Assembly (NCBI GenBank): GCA_049611805.1
Contig: JBMZAX010000003.1
Span: 75,451-139,450, forward strand
Reading direction: 5' to 3'
Length of the DNA: 64,000 nt
Origin: UBA7378 sp049611805
GTDB lineage: Bacteria > Pseudomonadota > Alphaproteobacteria > RS24
In this document: one piece after another, positions 17,470 through 26,595 of the stretch
Position numbering within the stretch: the stretch's first letter is position 1
Layout: every line of letters begins with the position of its first letter
Notes under the pieces: generated by a model
Database searches by the model: none
Seen by the model: only the letters and a program-made list of their open reading frames with translations
Told to the model about the DNA's origin: nothing
Translations under genes and position numbers: made by a program

Positions 17470-18598
17470 TTGCGCGCAGAAATCACCGATTTTGTTGACC
17501 GGATCAAGCAGTCCATCGAACTGCTGAGGAGGCATCTTTGACTGGGACGCTGCGCTCAAACGCTTGGACGAACTCAATAAAAGTGCCGAAGACCCGGAAT
17601 TGTGGAACAATCCCGACCGCGCCCAAACGCTGATGCAGGAACGCACGCGGCTGGAAAACGCCATTAATGCGTGCCGCGCGCTGGAAACCGAATTAACCGA
17701 AAATGTCGAGATGATCGAGCTGGGCGAGGCCGAGGGCGACAGCGATATTGTCGCCGAATGCACGGCGGCGCTGGAAGCCTTGCAACAGCGTGCCGAACGC
17801 ATGGAAGTCGAAACCTTATTGTCCGGCGAGGCAGACGCCAATGATGCGTTTATCGAAGTTCATGCCGGGGCCGGCGGCACGGAAAGTCAGGACTGGGCCT
17901 CCATGTTGCTGCGCATGTATATGCGCTGGGCCGAGAAAAAAGGCTTTAAGGTGACGCTGATCGAACAAACCGACGGTGAAGAAGCGGGCATTAAATCAGC
18001 GACTGTCGAGATTAAGGGGCACAATGCCTATGGCTGGGCGAAGACGGAATCCGGTGTCCACCGTCTGGTTCGCATTTCGCCTTTTGACAGCAATGCCCGC
18101 CGCCATACGAGCTTTGCCAGCGTCTGGTGTTATCCGGTGGTTGACGATGCCATCAATATTGATATTTCCGACGCCGATGTTCGCATTGACACATTTCGGG
18201 CGAGCGGCGCCGGCGGCCAGCACGTCAATACAACCGACAGCGCGGTGCGGATCACGCATCTTGAAACAAATATAGTCGTGCAGTGCCAGAATCAGCGGTC
18301 GCAACATAAAAACCGCGCCACGGCCTGGGCCATGCTGCGGGCGCGCCTCTATGAGCTTGAACTGCAAAAGCGCGAGGAAGAGGCGATGGCCAATGCCGAC
18401 CAGAAGTCGGAGATTGGCTGGGGCCACCAGATACGCTCTTATGTTTTGCAGCCCTATCAGATGGTCAAGGATTTGCGCACCGGCATTGAAAGCGGCAATC
18501 CGAGCAATGTGCTGGACGGCGCGTTGGACCCGTTCATGGAAGCCGCGCTTGCCCAGCGGGTCAGAGGCGAGGCGACAACGGTCGAAGATCTGGATTAA
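17470..18598 (+). CDS. prfB: Peptide chain release factor 2, made by programmed +1 frameshift
   Basis: Terminates translation at UGA and UAA. The gene is in two frames. Codons 1-23 run from TTG 17470 (GGAG six bases upstream) to CTT 17536-17538, followed in frame by TGA 17539-17541. A +1 shift over T17539 continues with GAC 17540 to TAA 18598. Joined, this gives 375 residues, the normal RF2 length, with the expected N-terminus (RAEITDFVDRIKQSIELLRR, then HLDWDAALKRLDEL). Function is supported by the stop-codon recognition motif SPF in RISPFDSNARRHTSF and the peptidyl-tRNA hydrolysis motif GGQ in GAGGQHVNTTDSAVR. Annotation from ATG 17564 alone would lose about 31 residues. Confidence 0.96.
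17527..17542 (+). promoter_or_regulatory. RF2 +1 programmed frameshift site
   Basis: AGGAGG (internal Shine-Dalgarno, 17527-17532), CAT, the slippery CTT, then TGA and C. Spacing is the same as in the E. coli AGGGGGTATCTTTGAC site. When RF2 is scarce, the ribosome pauses at UGA and slips +1 on CUU, so RF2 controls its own synthesis. Known mechanism; the site is read directly here. Confidence 0.95.
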
Positions 18599-18609
18599 TT
18601 AATTGGTGC

Positions 18610-19020
18610 CTAATTGGCGAGTTGCGGCGACTGGCCCTGATCGCCATCTTCCAGCAACAGACCGACAGCGGCGTTTTTGAGCGGGTCTTTTTCGCGCTTC
18701 ACCGTGCCGTTCAGATGTGCGCCGGTCTCGATGGCGAGGGCTTCGTGATAAATATCGCCATTGACTTCGCATGTTGCACATAGATGAACCTGCCGCGCCC
18801 GAATGGTGCCGTCGACGCGCCCGCGAATGGTCACGGTTTCGCCCGCCAACTCGCCCGTAATGTGAGCGTCCTGTCCGACGGTAACGGCATGCGAGCGCAA
18901 ATCGCCGTCAAGAATGCCGTCAATTTGAATATCGCCGGTGGAGGTAATCTGCCCGATAACCTGCAAGTCTTTGCACAGGATTGAAGGGGCATTTTTGCTC
19001 AGTTTACGCTGGTCACTCAT
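18610..19020 (-). CDS. Bactofilin family cytoskeletal protein
   Basis: A 136-residue polymer-forming protein (DUF583). The centre (about residues 20-110) is a right-handed beta-helix made of short repeats such as VIGQITSTGDIQIDGILDGD, AHITGELAGETVTIRG and CEVNGDIYHEALAIETG; the ends are short and polar. Bactofilins form filaments at the inner membrane and localise cell-wall enzymes. The gene begins 13 bases after the M23 peptidase gene on the same strand, a pairing known in other bacteria, where the bactofilin positions the peptidase. The start is ATG 19020; an upstream in-frame extension lies inside the M23 gene and is rejected. Confidence 0.92.
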   Translation of the reverse strand: MSDQRKLSKNAPSILCKDLQVIGQITSTGDIQIDGILDGDLRSHAVTVGQDAHITGELAGETVTIRGRVDGTIRARQVHLCATCEVNGDIYHEALAIETGAHLNGTVKREKDPLKNAAVGLLLEDGDQGQSPQLAN

Positions 19021-19033
19021 GGGAATGTGCCTG

Positions 19034-20389
19034 TTACTGTTTCGGAGTTGCGGAATAGGTTTCGGCGATGTTGAAAATCTGCTTGCCGGCATCGAGAAAC
19101 GCTGCCGGATTGCGGACCTTGCCGTCAAACCAAATCTCATAGTGCAGATGCGGGCCGGTGCTGCGGCCGCTATTGCCGGCGTCACCGATATGTTGTTGAA
19201 ATTCGACGCGCTGTCCGGTGCGCACGCGCGAGCGGGCCAAATGCCCATAGCGGGTTTTGAAGCCATTGCCGTGGTCAATTTCAATGACCAGACCGTAAGG
19301 GCCTTTATAGCCGGCTTGTGTCACCGTGCCGCCCAGCGTGCTGTGAACCGGTGTTCCGGTGGTTGCGCCGAAGTCAACGCCCGAATGAAACGCCGCCCGC
19401 TTTTTGAACGGGTCGAGCCGCACACCGAAATCACTGGTGATGCTGTAATCATGGATCGGCAGTGCCAGCGGAATTTTCGTAAGGGATTTGCTCAAGCCCG
19501 ACAGACGGTCGAGATTGGTGCTGATGCGGTAAAGCTGTTGGTGAAGGGAAGAGTTCAGCCCCGGCTGGCCTTGCAGCGGGATATACGGGCCGCCAACGGA
19601 CAGTTCGTTTTCGGGCAGAACGCGCGCCATAAACTCTTCCGTCGTCAGCACGTCTGTCTGATTGATGACCGTCTCGAACTCGTCAATCTTATGGTCGAGG
19701 CTCTCCTCAAGCGCATCCAGCAGGTCGCGCTGGCGCGTGTCCAGCGTTGCAATGCGCCGGGAGATGTTTTCCGGCAGATAGGGCATTGCCGGCACATCAT
19801 CGGCGCGGCGTCCGACGCTGGCGTCGATCTCATTGGCCAACGCCACTTTGGGGGCCGGCGCGTCGCCGCTTTCGGTGCGGCTTTCAAGTGTGACATTGGC
19901 CGTGTCTTCGGCACGTCCGATAATGTCCACATTGCCTTTTTTGTTGTTGCGCTTGGCAACACCGGAAAAGGCCATTTGCATTTGCCGCAATTCGTTCGAG
20001 ATCGAGGCGTTTTGCTCAAGCACGCGGGTCAATTCATGGTGTTTCTTTTCAAGCGAATTTGTGGTTTCGCTGAACCAGTCGCGCGTCAGAACAATCTGGC
20101 TGTTCAAATCATCATAGGCCAGTTGCAAGCGCCGCAATTCGTTTTCATAAGCCAGCTGCATTTCCAGAAATTCACGATCTTTGCGCGCGGCAATCTCGTC
20201 TTTGAAAATTACATTTACGGTCGCGTAGCTGAACCAGCCGGCAAAGGCGAGGAAGAACACAGACAAAGCAATTTGTGACCGCGACGACAGCGGCACATAG
20301 CGCACACTGCCGCGCGCGCGAATGTACAATTGGCGTTCAATAAACACCGAAAGCAGCATCTGCTTAATTCTGGTCATTATGGTAGACAA
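19034..20389 (-). CDS. M23 family peptidoglycan endopeptidase, membrane-anchored
   Basis: A 451-residue protein (from TTG 20389; 447 from ATG 20377) with a basic cytoplasmic N-terminus, one transmembrane helix (about residues 37-60), a long coiled-coil region (about 68-140) and a disordered middle. The C-terminal LytM/M23 domain (about 330-435) has zinc-ligand segments HSGVDFGATTGTPV, RYGHLARSRVRTGQ and TGPHLHYEIW. It probably hydrolyses peptide cross-links in the periplasm. AGGAG lies seven bases before the TTG but about 19 before the ATG, so TTG is preferred. It forms an operon with the bactofilin gene, suggesting localised wall remodelling (shape or stalk-like growth). Confidence 0.9.
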   Translation of the reverse strand: MSTIMTRIKQMLLSVFIERQLYIRARGSVRYVPLSSRSQIALSVFFLAFAGWFSYATVNVIFKDEIAARKDREFLEMQLAYENELRRLQLAYDDLNSQIVLTRDWFSETTNSLEKKHHELTRVLEQNASISNELRQMQMAFSGVAKRNNKKGNVDIIGRAEDTANVTLESRTESGDAPAPKVALANEIDASVGRRADDVPAMPYLPENISRRIATLDTRQRDLLDALEESLDHKIDEFETVINQTDVLTTEEFMARVLPENELSVGGPYIPLQGQPGLNSSLHQQLYRISTNLDRLSGLSKSLTKIPLALPIHDYSITSDFGVRLDPFKKRAAFHSGVDFGATTGTPVHSTLGGTVTQAGYKGPYGLVIEIDHGNGFKTRYGHLARSRVRTGQRVEFQQHIGDAGNSGRSTGPHLHYEIWFDGKVRNPAAFLDAGKQIFNIAETYSATPKQ

Positions 20390-20485
20390 TTGACGTCTCC
20401 TCTTCCCCCGCTTTGTCCCAAAAAATGCCTCAGGATGCAAGCGCAATAAAACACGCCGCCGCCGCGCGAAAAATGGGGGGTTGGC

Positions 20486-21322
20486 TCATGTTGCGGTCGT
20501 GTCCGAATAAAATGCAAGTGGCATGCCAGCCGCCGTCCGTGCGGCTTCGTTAAAAGGGGGTTTCAGCTTTCCCTTGAAATAAGCGTCCAATTTGTTGCGG
20601 AAGCACTGTGTCGGGTCAAGATTTTCAGCTGAACAAAGCGCGTGAAACCATTTGACCCCGGCCGCCACGTGAGATTTTTCGTCTTCGTAAATCGTTTCCA
20701 AAATGCTGACAGTGTCCGTATCGCCGGCTTTGTGGAAGCGTTTTATCATGCCGGGTGTCACATCAAGGCCACGCGCTTCCAGAACCATCGGCACAATGGC
20801 AAGGCGCGCGGCGAGGTCGTAGCGCGTGTCATAAGCGGCTTCCCACAGCCCGTCATGGGCAGGAAAATCGCCATAGGCAAAGCCCATATCGTTCAGTCGC
20901 TTTTCCAGCATCAGAAAATGCCGCGCTTCATCGGCGGCAATTGACAGCCAGTCGCCGTAAAAGGTGTCATCCAGCCCGCGGTCGCAAAACCGCCCGGCCA
21001 TATCGCAGGCAAGGTCAATGGCGTTCAGTTCAATATGGGCGAGCGCGTGAATTTGTGCGGCGCGGCCCTTTTCGCTGCCCAGCTTGCGGGTCGGCATGTC
21101 GCGCGGGGCCAGCAATGTCGGTTGCTCAGGGCGTGCGGGTCGGTCGGGCCAGTTCGACGGTGCGTTGCGGTCAACGCCAAGCGCGCCCCGGCTCCAGTCG
21201 GCAAAGGCGTGGCGCGCCAATGCGGCTTTGACGCGCGGATCCGGCGCTTCCAAAACCGCGCGCACCGCATCGTTCATATAAGCGGCCCTGCCTGGTTTGG
21301 CGGATTGTGCAGATTTGCTCAC
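20486..21322 (-). CDS. DUF455 ferritin-like protein
   Basis: A 278-residue protein of the DUF455 family, with a ferritin-like four-helix fold related to MiaE-type di-iron enzymes. Putative metal ligands are in HALAHIELNAIDLACDMAG, WLSIAADEARHFLMLEKRL and YEDEKSHVAAGVKWFHALC, which give the E, ExxH, E, ExxH spacing. The substrate is unknown. The start is GTG 21322, which overlaps the bcp stop by four bases (GTGA), indicating translational coupling to the peroxiredoxin. An upstream ATG at 21379 would lie deep inside bcp and is rejected. Confidence 0.85.
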   Translation of the reverse strand: MSKSAQSAKPGRAAYMNDAVRAVLEAPDPRVKAALARHAFADWSRGALGVDRNAPSNWPDRPARPEQPTLLAPRDMPTRKLGSEKGRAAQIHALAHIELNAIDLACDMAGRFCDRGLDDTFYGDWLSIAADEARHFLMLEKRLNDMGFAYGDFPAHDGLWEAAYDTRYDLAARLAIVPMVLEARGLDVTPGMIKRFHKAGDTDTVSILETIYEDEKSHVAAGVKWFHALCSAENLDPTQCFRNKLDAYFKGKLKPPFNEAARTAAGMPLAFYSDTTAT

Positions 21323-21786
21323 GCGACGGTGGCCTCCAGCACGGCGTCGACATGGCCTTTCACACGCACTTTGCGCCAAATGTTCAGAATTTTGCCGTCT
21401 TCGCCGACGAGAAAAGTCGCCCGCTCAATGCCCATATATTTGCGGCCATACATGTTTTTTTCCACCCACACGCCATAGGCTTCGAGCATTTTCTGATCCG
21501 GGTCGCTCAACAGCGTCACGCCCAGATTGTGTTTGGTTTTGAATTTTTCGTGCTTTTCGACACTGTCTGCCGAAACACCGACAATCTCCGTATTGGCGGT
21601 GGTAAAGGCGTCATGCTTGGCGGTAAATTCAATCGCTTCGGTGGTGCATCCCGGCGTGTCGTCTTTCGGGTAGAAATAAATCACCAGTTTTTTGCCGGCA
21701 TAATCGGCCAGCGATACCTGCCGGTCGCCGTCGGCGGCGCATGAAAAATCAGGTGCTTTTGAACCAACTTCAAGTGTTCGCGACAT
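21319..21786 (-). CDS. bcp: Thioredoxin-dependent thiol peroxidase (Bcp/PrxQ)
   Basis: Reduces hydrogen peroxide and organic peroxides in the cytoplasm. The 155-residue product has the PrxQ fold with FYPKDDTPGCTTEA; C47 is the peroxidatic cysteine. Many family members have the resolving cysteine five residues later. Here that position is Glu52 and only one other cysteine exists (C16 in APDFSCAADG). The enzyme is therefore either 1-Cys type or uses C16. It is first in a two-gene unit with the DUF455 gene. Confidence 0.94.
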   Translation of the reverse strand: MSRTLEVGSKAPDFSCAADGDRQVSLADYAGKKLVIYFYPKDDTPGCTTEAIEFTAKHDAFTTANTEIVGVSADSVEKHEKFKTKHNLGVTLLSDPDQKMLEAYGVWVEKNMYGRKYMGIERATFLVGEDGKILNIWRKVRVKGHVDAVLEATVA

Positions 21787-21927
21787 TTTAGTCTCCCGTT
21801 TTGCAAATCAGCCTGCTATGAAACCTCTGAGGCAGCTTACCTGTATTTGTCCGACAGGGGCGCCATGTCAAGGTCACAATTGTGAATTAAGCCTTTTTGA
21901 GCTGTATGGGGTCAGGAGACCGATTAA

Positions 21928-24900
21928 TTGACGAAATATATTGCGGGCTTTTTTCTGGGGTTTTCGGTGCTGCTGGTCGGCATTGTCGGCATGGTTTTTG
22001 TGCGCCCGATCCCGCTCGGCCTGACGGCGGAATTCATGATCCGGCAATTGGTCGATTTCGAGCCGAATACGGAGTTTTCGGTGGACGGCGCCCAACTCGC
22101 CTGGTCGTCGCAGCGCGACGTGCCGTTTATTACCGCCGACAGCATTTCTTATATCGGCACAACCGGCGATGTGTTGCGCGCCGACAAGGTGACGCTTTAT
22201 CCCAGTTCCGAGGCACTGTGGATTGACGGCGTGTTGGCGCTGTCCGATTTGGATGTCAATCGGCTTGAATTACGCGCCGGCGAACGCCGCGTGCAGACAT
22301 CGACACTGAATGATTTGTTCGCGTCCGTGTCGCGCCTCAGCACGGCTGATGCCCGCTTCACGCGCTATATTGAAGATGTTTCCGTGCGCGATATTCTTGT
22401 CCGCGACACAGACGGTTTGCGCCCGCCGGAGGGGTCGAAATTTCTGCTGACACGCCAAGATGGTGGCCTGCGCAGCGTGTTGCAGCTTTCTTACTTTCGC
22501 GGCGAAAACCTGACGCAGGTTTCGGGGCGCGGCTATACCGAACCCGGCAAAGGCGGTCGCGTGGATGTTCAACTTGAACAGGTGAACCCGGCAGATTTGG
22601 CCGGTTTCAGTTCCCTGTTCTCGCCCTTGTCGGCGCTTTCATTGCCGGTCGATGCCGAGTTGGGGTTCGAGCTTGGCACGGATGGTACGCCCGCGCGCGG
22701 CGAGGTCAATATCCGGCTGAAAGACGGTGTTGTATCGCTTTCCGAAAGGCGCTTCGGGGTCAGCCGCTTTGAGCTGGACTTGGAAACAGATCTGGCGGCG
22801 CAATCAATCACCTTGAAAAAGGGTCGGATAAATGTTGACGGGGTCGGCGTGCGCTTTGCCGGTACGGCGGATTTTACCCTGACACCGGAGGGCGATATTG
22901 ACGTCGTTACCGCGCGGGTCGACGGCCGGAAGATAGACATAAATGTGCCGTCATTTTTGCCGGCACCGATACGCAATGCTCGCGCCGATCTGGGTTTGAC
23001 TTTTCTGGGTGCCACAAACCGTCTGGTCGTCAATACCGGAAGGCTTTCGGTGCAAAACGAGAAGGCTGCGCTTTCGGGCGATATTGATTTTTCCGACGGG
23101 TTGCCGAAATTCGGTCTGACGGTCAGCTTCGACACGCTGGCGCGCGAAACGGCGTTTAATTTATGGCCGGTCAAAATAGGGCAATTGACGCGGAAATGGG
23201 TCACCGAAAATATCTCCGGCGGTCGTATCGAGGCGGCGTCTATCGCTTTGAATGCGGGGCTGGATGAGCTTGTGTCGCGCAAGAAGGGCGACCCGATGCG
23301 CGAAGAAGCATTGACGCTGAAAATGCAATTCAGCGACATCAGCATCCGACCCTTGCGGCATTTGCCGCCGGTAACAAATGCTCGTGCCGGTTTCATTCTG
23401 CGCGGCACGTCTTTTCAGGCCGACCTGTCTGACGGGCAGATGATATTGCCCGACCCGAACAATGCCGAAGCCGACCGGACGGTCGCGGTGATGAAGGGCA
23501 AATTGGAAGTGGCCGATTACCGCGCGCAAGGTGTGCCTTCTGTCGTCAGCTTTGATGCGTCGGGCGACCTCGGCATCATATTGCATCATCTCAACCGACC
23601 GCCTCTGGCATTGCTGCGCAATGTCGATTTTGACCTGACCCGTCTGTCGGGACAGGTGCGCGCGACAACGGTTTTGAACATGCCGCTCTTCAGGCCCAAG
23701 CGCGCCGACATCGTCTTTAAGGTTTCGGGCACCGGATCGGGCGTCGCCATTGCCGGCAGACTGGGCGCCTATCAATTCGACAATATTAACGGGTTTGTGG
23801 ATTTGGACAGGCGCGGGTTCAATGTTACCGGGCGGGGGGCGGTCAATAATGTGCCGCTCAATTTCAATTGGGAGCAGGGGTTGGCGAACGCGTCGGAAGA
23901 ACCTCCGCGGCCCTCGCGATTGGCGCTGTCCGAAACACTGTCCGGCGCGGATTTGAACGCGCTTGGGTTTGAATGGGCCGGCAACCGTCTGACGGGCGGC
24001 GTGCCGATGAACATCAAATTTGACGGGTCGATCACCAAACCGCGCGCCTATCACTTCAATGCCGATTTGACCCAAAGCGCGGTTTCTTTCAAGCCCCTGA
24101 CCCACACCAAGGAAGCCGGCGCCCGCGCGCGTTTGTCGGGTCGCGTTGATAATACGGTTGAGGCGGATACGCGCGCGCTGGCATTCAGCTATGAAGAAGA
24201 AGGCGAAACCCCGATTGTGGGCCGTGCCGATTTTAACGGTGCCGGCCTGTCGCGCATCAAAATGCCGGTTTTTGATTTGGGGGAGATGGAAAATGTGGCT
24301 TTCGGCCTGACTGAAATGGGTGGATATCGTCAGGTCTCGCTGCGCGCGACAAAATTTCTAATCAACGACCCGATCGCATCGGCCTTTGGTAATTCGGGCG
24401 CGTCCGACCGGCTTTTTGTCGACAGTATAAATGCAATTTTGGGCGATAATTTTTCGATTGAGACGCAAATTGACACGCTTTACGGATCGCATGATGAGCG
24501 CCTTGACGGGCTCCGGCTTATCATCAATGCCACGGATGGCCGCTATGAGCGCATGCAAGTGCAGGGCTCATTTGCCGACGGGTCGGAGCTGGTCGGCGAT
24601 TTAACGCGCACAGCCCCGAATATGCGCAGTTTCTCCTTGCAGGCTGAAAATGGCAGCAATGTCTTACGATTGCTGGGCTTCCTGCCGGATTTGGAAGGCG
24701 GTGCCCTGTTGTGGCAGGGAGCGTTTTACGATGACGGGGTGGCGGCAAACGGCAAGCCGCAGGATATTGGCGGGCGGTTGGAAATGCAGTCATTTCGCGC
24801 CCGCAAGGTGCCGGTGCTGGCGCGGCTTTTGTCGCTCGGCTCATTCACCGGCATTGCCGATACATTGTCGGGTGACGGCATTGCCTTTGATGTTGCGCAG

Positions 24901-25302
24901 TTCAAATTCACCGTGCATGACGGCGTGATCAGGGTTAAGTCCGGGCGTTTTAACGGCCCGGCGCTTGGGCTTACCACACAAGGTGCTTTTAATACGCGCA
25001 CGCGCGACGTTGATTTTGGCGGCACGGTTGTGCCCGCCTATGGCATTAATTCGGTTCTGGAGAATATTCCGCTGATCGGTCGGGTTTTGACAGGGCGCGA
25101 GGGCGAGGGGGTGTTCGGCTTCAGCTATCGCATCGGCGGCACAACGGATGATTTGTCATTGCTGGTCAATCCGCTGTCGGTTCTGACGCCGGGTATTTTG
25201 CGGCGGATTTTCGAAATCGGTATTGGTGAATTGCCCGAAGTCACTGTGACGGACGATGATTTCGACGAAGACGGGCTCGACGAGGACGAGTTCGACGACT
25301 AG
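21928..25302 (+). CDS. Large AsmA/YhdP-like (DUF3971) membrane-anchored protein
   Basis: A 1124-residue protein with one N-terminal transmembrane helix (about 6-25) followed by a long, beta-rich periplasmic region. A DUF3971-type middle and an AsmA-like C-terminal region can be recognised (LLSLGSFTGIADTLSGDGIA, then LTTQGAFNTRTRDVDFGG and IPLIGRVLTGREGEGVFG). YhdP, TamB and other AsmA-like proteins form hydrophobic grooves that carry phospholipids to the outer membrane; that role here is by homology. The C-terminus is unusually acidic (TDDDFDEDGLDEDEFDD). The start is TTG 21928 with AGGAG nine bases upstream. The stop overlaps the convergent tyrS by four bases. Confidence 0.88.
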   Translation: MTKYIAGFFLGFSVLLVGIVGMVFVRPIPLGLTAEFMIRQLVDFEPNTEFSVDGAQLAWSSQRDVPFITADSISYIGTTGDVLRADKVTLYPSSEALWIDGVLALSDLDVNRLELRAGERRVQTSTLNDLFASVSRLSTADARFTRYIEDVSVRDILVRDTDGLRPPEGSKFLLTRQDGGLRSVLQLSYFRGENLTQVSGRGYTEPGKGGRVDVQLEQVNPADLAGFSSLFSPLSALSLPVDAELGFELGTDGTPARGEVNIRLKDGVVSLSERRFGVSRFELDLETDLAAQSITLKKGRINVDGVGVRFAGTADFTLTPEGDIDVVTARVDGRKIDINVPSFLPAPIRNARADLGLTFLGATNRLVVNTGRLSVQNEKAALSGDIDFSDGLPKFGLTVSFDTLARETAFNLWPVKIGQLTRKWVTENISGGRIEAASIALNAGLDELVSRKKGDPMREEALTLKMQFSDISIRPLRHLPPVTNARAGFILRGTSFQADLSDGQMILPDPNNAEADRTVAVMKGKLEVADYRAQGVPSVVSFDASGDLGIILHHLNRPPLALLRNVDFDLTRLSGQVRATTVLNMPLFRPKRADIVFKVSGTGSGVAIAGRLGAYQFDNINGFVDLDRRGFNVTGRGAVNNVPLNFNWEQGLANASEEPPRPSRLALSETLSGADLNALGFEWAGNRLTGGVPMNIKFDGSITKPRAYHFNADLTQSAVSFKPLTHTKEAGARARLSGRVDNTVEADTRALAFSYEEEGETPIVGRADFNGAGLSRIKMPVFDLGEMENVAFGLTEMGGYRQVSLRATKFLINDPIASAFGNSGASDRLFVDSINAILGDNFSIETQIDTLYGSHDERLDGLRLIINATDGRYERMQVQGSFADGSELVGDLTRTAPNMRSFSLQAENGSNVLRLLGFLPDLEGGALLWQGAFYDDGVAANGKPQDIGGRLEMQSFRARKVPVLARLLSLGSFTGIADTLSGDGIAFDVAQFKFTVHDGVIRVKSGRFNGPALGLTTQGAFNTRTRDVDFGGTVVPAYGINSVLENIPLIGRVLTGREGEGVFGFSYRIGGTTDDLSLLVNPLSVLTPGILRRIFEIGIGELPEVTVTDDDFDEDGLDEDEFDD

Positions 25303-26552
25303 CCCTCAGGCACCAGCAGAACATGGCGTTTTTTGCCTGCCGAGAGCTTGATAACACCATCTTTGAGGTCTGATTGGGTGAGCGTGCGGGCAATATCGTT
25401 TTGGCCCATATCATTGATGCGCGCGCCGCCGCCCTGAACCAGACGCCGCGCTTCGCCATTGGAACCGGCAAGGCCCGCCAGCACAAAGGCTTCCAAAAGT
25501 CCGATACCGGCATCGAGCTTTCCCGCACCGACCGACACGCTGGGCAGATCGGCGCTTTTGCCGCCGCCCTCGAAAGTTTCGCGGGCCGTGGCTTCGGCTT
25601 TTTGCGCCGCGTCGCGGCCATGGCACATGGCGGTGGCTTCGGTCGCCAGCACTTTTTTGGCATCGTTAAGCTCGGCACCTTCCAGTGCTGCAAGGCGGGC
25701 AATTTCGGTTTCCGGCAATTCGGTAAACAGCCGCAAAAACCGGGCAATGTCGCCATCTTCCGTGTTGCGCCAAAACTGCCAATAATCATAGACCGACAAC
25801 ATATCGGCGTTCAGCCAGACCGCACCTTGCGCGGTTTTGCCCATTTTCGCGCCCGAAGATGTCGTCAGCAAATTTGTCGTCAGACCAAACAGCGATGCCT
25901 GATCGGTGCGCCGCGCCAGCTCGATGCCGTTGACAATATTGCCCCATTGGTCGGAGCCGCCCATTTGCAACACGCAATTGTAGCGCCGGTGCAATTCCAG
26001 AAAATCATAGGCCTGCAAAATCATGTAATTGAATTCGAGGAAACTCAGCGGCTGCTCGCGATCAAGGCGCAGTTTCACACTGTCAAAGCTCAACATGCGG
26101 TTGATTGAAAAATGCCGCCCGTAATCGCGCAGGAAAGCGATGTAATCCAGTTGCGACAGCCAGTCATCATTATCAACCAGAATGGCGTCTTGCGGCCCGT
26201 CGCCAAAGGTGAGGAAGCGTTCGAACGTGGCGCGAATGGTCTGCTTGTTTTCGGCTATTTGCGCGTCGGTTAGCAATTGGCGGCTTTCATCCTTGCCCGA
26301 CGGGTCGCCGACTTTCGTCGTGCCGCCGCCAATCACAATGATCGGCCTGTGGCCTGTCTGTTGCAGGCGGCGCAACATCAAAATGGAAATGAGATTGCCG
26401 ACATGCAGGCTCGGTGCCGTGCAGTCATATCCGATATAGCCGGTCATTACGGTTTCGCTGGCCGCCGCATCGAGGCCGTCATTGTCTGTGCACTGGGCGA
26501 TAAACCCGCGCGCATCAAGCGAGGAGAGGAATTCTGACTTGAAATCTGCCAT
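25299..26552 (-). CDS. tyrS: Tyrosyl-tRNA synthetase
   Basis: Class I aminoacyl-tRNA synthetase, 417 residues (normal). The HIGH-like motif is H50-V-G-N in SLHVGNLISILML, the tyrosine-binding region is QMGGSDQWGNIVNGIELARR, and the KMSKS-like loop is GAKMGKTAQGAVWL. A C-terminal S4 RNA-binding domain (about 350-415) contains EARRLVQGGGARIND. The start is ATG 26552. It is convergent with the AsmA-like gene (four-base overlap) and divergent from anmK with a 43-base gap. Confidence 0.97.
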   Translation of the reverse strand: MADFKSEFLSSLDARGFIAQCTDNDGLDAAASETVMTGYIGYDCTAPSLHVGNLISILMLRRLQQTGHRPIIVIGGGTTKVGDPSGKDESRQLLTDAQIAENKQTIRATFERFLTFGDGPQDAILVDNDDWLSQLDYIAFLRDYGRHFSINRMLSFDSVKLRLDREQPLSFLEFNYMILQAYDFLELHRRYNCVLQMGGSDQWGNIVNGIELARRTDQASLFGLTTNLLTTSSGAKMGKTAQGAVWLNADMLSVYDYWQFWRNTEDGDIARFLRLFTELPETEIARLAALEGAELNDAKKVLATEATAMCHGRDAAQKAEATARETFEGGGKSADLPSVSVGAGKLDAGIGLLEAFVLAGLAGSNGEARRLVQGGGARINDMGQNDIARTLTQSDLKDGVIKLSAGKKRHVLLVPEG

Positions 26553-26595
26553 GATGGGCTAGAGATACGCAAACAAGTGTTGCAGGTCAACGGAT

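Noticed and set aside
17564..18598. RF2 starting at the internal ATG
   Set aside because: It would lack the family N-terminus, which is present upstream across a canonical +1 frameshift site.
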